DNA from: Methylocystis sp.
GTDB taxonomy: Bacteria > Pseudomonadota > Alphaproteobacteria > Rhizobiales > Beijerinckiaceae
DNA length: 9,436 nucleotides
Reading direction: 5' to 3'
Assembly: GCA_023253795.1 (NCBI GenBank)
Contig: JALRFG010000064.1
Span: 1-9,436, forward strand
Below are positions 6,879 to 9,436 of the stretch, one piece after another. The stretch's first letter is position 1. Each line of letters starts with the position of its first letter. The translations under genes were made by a program, and so were the position numbers. Below the pieces are notes generated by a model. It searched no databases, was not told the DNA's origin, and was given only the letters and a program-made list of their open reading frames with translations.

Positions 6879-6897
6879 AAGCTCATAGCCGTGCGGG

Positions 6898-7152
6898 TCA
6901 TTTGCTCTCGGACGGTCCCACAAAGGGGCTGGCGAAAGGGCCCCACGGCGTGCTGGTGCCCGATTGCGCGCTCGCCAAAGCCTGATTGCGATGCACGCCT
7001 TCATAGGTTGGTCGCACAACCCCGACGGTGACGGGGATTCTGGGCGCAACATCCACGCCGGGACTGACGCGCAACGCATAGCCGCCCGCATAGGCCGAGC
7101 TTCCGCCGGCCACCAGCAGCGCCACAGAGAGAGAAAACCGTTTCGACTTCAT
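6898..7152 (-). CDS. Small exported protein of unknown function
   Basis: The 84-residue precursor is not a recognised family. Residues 1-22 form a good signal peptide (MKSKR, a hydrophobic core, then SSAYA|GG). The mature ~62 residues are rich in Gly, Pro, Ser and Val (for example GVDVAPRIPVTVGVVRP and TPWGPFASPFVGP), with no cysteine and no membrane helix, suggesting a short periplasmic or surface peptide. The start is chosen from the perfect GGAGG (7162-7158, minus strand) five bases before ATG 7152; the in-frame ATG four codons upstream overlaps that site. It lies 125 bp downstream of lldD on the same strand and converges with the transporter gene. The clean signal peptide with a strong ribosome binding site makes a real gene likely despite its size. 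Confidence 0.7.
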   Translation of the reverse strand: MKSKRFSLSVALLVAGGSSAYAGGYALRVSPGVDVAPRIPVTVGVVRPTYEGVHRNQALASAQSGTSTPWGPFASPFVGPSESK

Positions 7153-7157
7153 CGCCG

Positions 7158-7162
7158 CCTCC
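7158..7162 (-). promoter_or_regulatory. Perfect Shine-Dalgarno (GGAGG) for the small exported protein
   Basis: On the minus strand GGAGG reads from 7162 to 7158, five bases before ATG at 7152. It is the strongest ribosome binding site seen in the window and fixes the start of the small gene. Confidence 0.7.
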
Positions 7163-7254
7163 ATCGGATATGCGGACCTGAGACAAACGGACTAAAGCAT
7201 AGAGCGATGTGGCGAGTCCTGCACAGCCGCGGGTGCAACTATGTCCAGAAAGTG

Positions 7255-7270
7255 GCGCTAAAGCGCTAAA
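7255..7270. repeat. Tandem 8-bp repeat GCGCTAAA x2
   Basis: GCGCTAAA occurs twice head to tail (7255-7262 and 7263-7270), just downstream of the lldD stop and about 100 bp upstream of the small exported protein gene. It could be two half-sites on one helical face or a chance duplication. The rest of the 7153-7277 gap holds no convincing terminator or -35/-10 pair; a weak 5-bp hairpin (TGCAC 7220-7224 with GTGCA 7233-7237) is also present. Confidence 0.5.
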
Positions 7271-7277
7271 ACCGCGA

Positions 7278-8426
7278 TTATCCCCGCTCCGCGTCGAAAA
7301 GAATATCGCGCCCGACATCATGAATATCGGTGCAGCCGCAAAATCCCATCGTCAGACTGAGTTCCTGATTGATCAGTTCGAGGCACCGCGTCACACCGGC
7401 CTCGCCCATCGCGCCAAGGCCATAAACATAGGCCCGCCCCATAAGCACGCCGCGCGCGCCCAGCGCCACCGCGCGCAAAACGTCCTGACCGCTGCGCACG
7501 CCGCTATCAAACAAAACCTCGACCCTGTCGCCAACGGCGTCGGCGATGCGTGGCAGCATCGTGATCGATGAAGGCGCGCCATCGAGCTGGCGGCCGCCAT
7601 GATTGGAGACGACAATGGCGTCGGCGCCGACATCGACGGCGCGCTGTGCGTCCTCCGTTTCCATCACGCCCTTGAGGATCAACGGCCCCTTCCAGAGCCG
7701 GCGAATCCAGACGATATCCTCCCAGGTCATGGTCGGGTCAAACTGGCTACTGGTCCACGCCGATAATGAGCGCATGTCAGAAACGCCTTCGACATGACCA
7801 ACGATATTGCCAAACTGCCGACGCGGCGTTTGCAACATCGCCAGCGACCAGCGCGGCTTCGTCAGCAAATCGAGCATTGCGCGCGGCGTGGGTTTCGGCG
7901 GCGCTGAAAGCCCGTTGCGCGCATCCTTGTAACGATCGCCAAGGATCTGAAGATCAAGCGTCACGACAAGCGCCGAACAATGCGCCGCCTGCGCGCGTTC
8001 GATCAACCGGGCGACGAAGGCGCGATCGCGCATCACATAAAGCTGAAACCAGAAAGGCTTGTCTGTATGCGCCGCGACATCCTCAATCGAACAGATGCTC
8101 ATCGTTGACAGGCAAAACGGAACACCAAAAGCTTGCGCAGCGCGGGCCGCAAGAATTTCGCCATCGGCATGTTGCATCCCGCACATGCCGACAGGCCCCA
8201 AAGCGACAGGCATGGCGACATCTTGCCCGACCAGTTGCGTCGCGAGATTGCGTGTTTCTATATTGACGCAGACGCGTTGGCGAAAGCGAATGTTGGCCAG
8301 ATCGGCCTCATTCGCCCGATAGGTGCTCTCGCTCCATGAGCCGGCATCGGCGTAATCGTAAAACATTTTCGGCACGCGCCGTTTGGCGAGCCTACGCAAA
8401 TCCTCAATGCAACTGATGATTGTCAT
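7278..8426 (-). CDS. lldD: FMN-dependent L-lactate / alpha-hydroxy-acid dehydrogenase
   Basis: The 382-residue protein matches the length and order of LldD, the FMN enzyme that oxidises L-lactate to pyruvate and feeds electrons to the respiratory chain at the inner membrane face. Visible blocks are FYDYADAGSWSE (Y25 equivalent to the active-site Tyr), RFRQRV (46-51), MPVALGPVGMCGM (72-84), STMSICSIE, FWFQLYVMRDR (125-135), K252 in the GPLILKG strand, and the catalytic SNHGGRQLDGA (274-284) with H276 and R279. The FMN phosphate region is DSGVRSGQDVLRAVALGARGVLMGRAYVYG, in its usual place. Relatives include glycolate, mandelate and other 2-hydroxy-acid oxidases; the blocks resemble E. coli LldD closely, but substrate choice is not proven. 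No lactate permease or lldR is adjacent; the mucR homologue lies 36 bp upstream on the same strand and could share its transcript. Confidence 0.9.
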   Translation of the reverse strand: MTIISCIEDLRRLAKRRVPKMFYDYADAGSWSESTYRANEADLANIRFRQRVCVNIETRNLATQLVGQDVAMPVALGPVGMCGMQHADGEILAARAAQAFGVPFCLSTMSICSIEDVAAHTDKPFWFQLYVMRDRAFVARLIERAQAAHCSALVVTLDLQILGDRYKDARNGLSAPPKPTPRAMLDLLTKPRWSLAMLQTPRRQFGNIVGHVEGVSDMRSLSAWTSSQFDPTMTWEDIVWIRRLWKGPLILKGVMETEDAQRAVDVGADAIVVSNHGGRQLDGAPSSITMLPRIADAVGDRVEVLFDSGVRSGQDVLRAVALGARGVLMGRAYVYGLGAMGEAGVTRCLELINQELSLTMGFCGCTDIHDVGRDILFDAERG

Positions 8427-8462
8427 CCGCCTGTCTCTCCGCCCTCGACGCCCCGCGCCCCT

Positions 8463-8912
8463 TCAGGACGCCTTGCGCGCACGTCGCGGGCGATCGCTCG
8501 CAGCCTTCTGGCCAAGTTTCATCTTCACCGCCAACGTCGAGCGGGTCTTCGCGTAATTGGGCGCAACCATCGGATAATCCGGCGCCAGATTCCATCTCGC
8601 GCGATAATCTTCCGGCGACAGGCCATAGGCCGCACGCAGATGACGTTTCAACGATTTGAATTTCTTGCCGTCTTCCAGACAGATGATGAAATCGGGCGTC
8701 ACCGATTTACGCACCGATACGGCCGGTGCGCGCGACGCGCCGGAAACGCTCACCGCTTCACCGGCGGCAAGGCGTCCCAAAGCCGCGTAGACGGTCTGCA
8801 ACAGCGCCGGGAGCTCTGTGGCCGGGATCATATTGTTCGAGACATAGGCCGAGACGATATCGGTCGCATAGGCCAGCAAATCATCAGTGTCCGGAAGAGC
8901 CGGTTCGGACAT
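8463..8912 (-). CDS. mucR: MucR/Ros-family transcriptional regulator
   Basis: The 149-residue protein is a member of the alphaproteobacterial Ros/MucR family, DNA-binding and oligomerising proteins that bind AT-rich promoters and silence many genes (exopolysaccharide, motility, cell cycle). The N-terminal oligomerisation region (residues 11-48) has the family block TDIVSAYVSNN and ELPALLQTVYAALGRL. A variable linker (50-70) follows, then the zinc-finger-like DNA-binding domain: IICLEDGKKFKSLKRHL (76-92), YGLSPEDYRARWNL (96-109) and DYPMVAPNYAKTRS (112-125). C78 and H91 are kept. The second Cys is D81, as in many MucR proteins, and the usual His 4-5 residues after H91 is replaced by A95/Y96, so the fourth ligand is missing. 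The start at 8912 matches the family's MSE-type N-terminus, with GGGGGCG upstream; a longer in-frame start at 8978 is unlikely. It is probably autoregulated, as other MucR proteins are. Confidence 0.93.
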   Translation of the reverse strand: MSEPALPDTDDLLAYATDIVSAYVSNNMIPATELPALLQTVYAALGRLAAGEAVSVSGASRAPAVSVRKSVTPDFIICLEDGKKFKSLKRHLRAAYGLSPEDYRARWNLAPDYPMVAPNYAKTRSTLAVKMKLGQKAASDRPRRARKAS

Positions 8913-8924
8913 CTTGCGCCCCCG

Positions 8925-8936
8925 TTCACGTGTGAA
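8925..8936. promoter_or_regulatory. Inverted repeat TTCAC-GT-GTGAA upstream of mucR
   Basis: TTCAC (8925-8929) and GTGAA (8932-8936) are perfect inverted arms separated by GT. The repeat lies 12 bases before the mucR ATG, overlapping the ribosome-binding region, where a repressor could block transcription or an RNA fold could affect translation. Short repeats like this arise by chance, so the assignment is tentative. Confidence 0.3.
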
Positions 8937-9237
8937 TCGATCTGCCCGCTCTTCCTTAAACGATTTTTTTGGCCTCAAAAACGACGAATCGGACGCCAGC
9001 GTTGGGCATGCATTGCGCGTCCCGCTTTCCGAACCGGGACGAGACCGACCGAACCCTTCCCGCCGCCAGAACCCTACCCGCGCCGCCTCGCGCCGCGGCG
9101 ACGGGATGGCAGTGGGAAATAAATCATTTTAAAACAATGCTTTATCGTTTTGCGTCCAGCCGTTTCCTCTCGCCGATGGCGCTGATGCGCTGGCGGCCGT
9201 GCGCAGCCCGTTACGCGGCTGTAAAAAGAGCTTTGAG

Positions 9238-9265
9238 GAGCGCTCAACAAGGTTGAGAAACGCTC
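9238..9265 (+). ncRNA. Compound hairpin in the leader of the 9315 gene
   Basis: Two stacked stems are visible: GAGCG (9238-9242) with CGCTC (9261-9265), enclosing CTCAAC (9243-9248) with GTTGAG (9252-9257). The loop is AAG, and an AAA bulge lies on the 3' side (9258-9260). All 11 pairs are Watson-Crick. It ends 49 bases before the ATG at 9315. No T run follows, so it is not a simple terminator; a structured 5' leader element or a protein-binding site is possible. No known riboswitch class is recognised. Confidence 0.4.
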
Positions 9266-9314
9266 TCGCCGCCCGATGTGCGGTCTGTATGTCTTCCGGG
9301 AAAGGACCAAAGCC

Positions 9315-9436
9315 ATGGCGCAGGATCGCGACAAGCAGTCGCTACGCAATCAGGAACGCAGCCAGAAGCCGCTGTGGCTTGCAATCGGCGGGCTGGTGGT
9401 GAGCGTGTTCAGCTACAGCATGAATGATTTGATGAT
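9315..9436 (+). CDS. Membrane protein, 5' part only
   Basis: Only the first 40 codons are present. The start ATG at 9315 is preceded at 8 nt by AAAGGA (9301-9306). The protein opens with a charged, Gln-rich cytoplasmic-type tail (MAQDRDKQSLRNQERSQK) followed by a hydrophobic stretch from W21 (PLWLAIGGLVVSVFSYS) that is probably the first membrane helix. The frame continues open to the window end. The family cannot be recognised from this much. It is divergent from mucR and shares the long intergenic region. Confidence 0.65.
   Translation, partial: MAQDRDKQSLRNQERSQKPLWLAIGGLVVSVFSYSMNDLM

Larger units (their letters stand above)
8913..9314. other. 402-bp divergent intergenic region
   Basis: No convincing gene is present; short open frames here lack good ribosome binding sites and family features. 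The region holds an imperfect palindrome near the mucR start (8925-8936) and a T7 run at 8964-8970. A GC-rich patch lies at about 9058-9105, and an AT-rich patch at 9117-9150 contains TTTTAAAA (9127-9134). A compound hairpin follows at 9238-9265. It must carry the promoters of mucR and of the gene at 9315. The AT-rich patch is the kind of sequence MucR proteins bind, but no clear -35/-10 pair could be assigned. Confidence 0.6.

Noticed and set aside
9199..9402. Plus-strand open frame overlapping the start of the 9315 gene in another frame
   Set aside because: It is Arg/Ser/Ala-rich, lacks a ribosome binding site and runs through the compound hairpin, whereas the 9315 frame has AAAGGA spacing and a membrane helix.
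1..9436. tRNA/rRNA genes, CRISPR arrays, insertion sequences, attachment sites or phage genes
   Set aside because: Reading both strands showed no cloverleaf, no regularly spaced repeats, no transposase or integrase motifs and no terminal inverted repeats.

Overview
The window is a GC-rich stretch of bacterial chromosome, most likely from an alphaproteobacterium of the order Hyphomicrobiales (Rhizobiales). The evidence is a MucR/Ros-family regulator, a lineage-typical protein, together with alphaproteobacterial-type DapF and MtaB proteins in an overlapping pair and strong G/C preference at codon third positions. The family or genus cannot be fixed from sequence reading alone. There are no tRNA or rRNA genes, CRISPR arrays, transposases or phage genes. 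This looks like core or near-core chromosome with a few lineage-specific secreted and membrane proteins.

Layout. (1) 1-397 (+) is the 3' end of carA, the glutaminase subunit of carbamoyl-phosphate synthetase, closed by a strong hairpin-T terminator at 403-440. (2) 444-1295 (+) is a membrane-anchored or secreted HExxH protein, probably a zinc peptidase, whose start codon lies three bases after that terminator. (3) 1449-2192 (-) is a membrane-tethered GyrI-like effector-binding-domain protein, convergent with the peptidase gene and divergent from dapF. (4) 2342-3202 (+) is dapF (lysine/peptidoglycan precursor synthesis), joined by a 4-bp ATGA overlap to mtaB (3199-4365, tRNA t6A37 methylthiotransferase, unusually compact). 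(5) 4473-5474 (+) is an exported two-part protein with an Adhesin_E-like C-terminal half of markedly lower GC. (6) 5512-6867 (+) is a POT/PTR2 peptide:proton symporter, with a hairpin spanning its stop codon. (7) On the minus strand, in transcription order, come mucR (8463-8912), lldD-type L-lactate/2-hydroxy-acid dehydrogenase (7278-8426) and a small exported protein (6898-7152). (8) 8913-9314 is a 402-bp non-coding, probably divergent regulatory region containing a compound hairpin. (9) 9315-9436 (+) is the start of a membrane protein cut by the window end.

How the genes work together. carA, dapF and mtaB are housekeeping genes. The POT transporter and LldD would bring in or oxidise small carbon sources (peptides, lactate), and a MucR-type regulator sits 36 bp upstream of lldD on the same strand, so co-transcription is plausible. 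No coherent new multi-gene system is evident. The best leads are the MucR paralogue lacking the usual fourth zinc ligand, the membrane-tethered GyrI domain, the terminator abutting the peptidase start codon, and the 5' leader hairpin before the truncated last gene.
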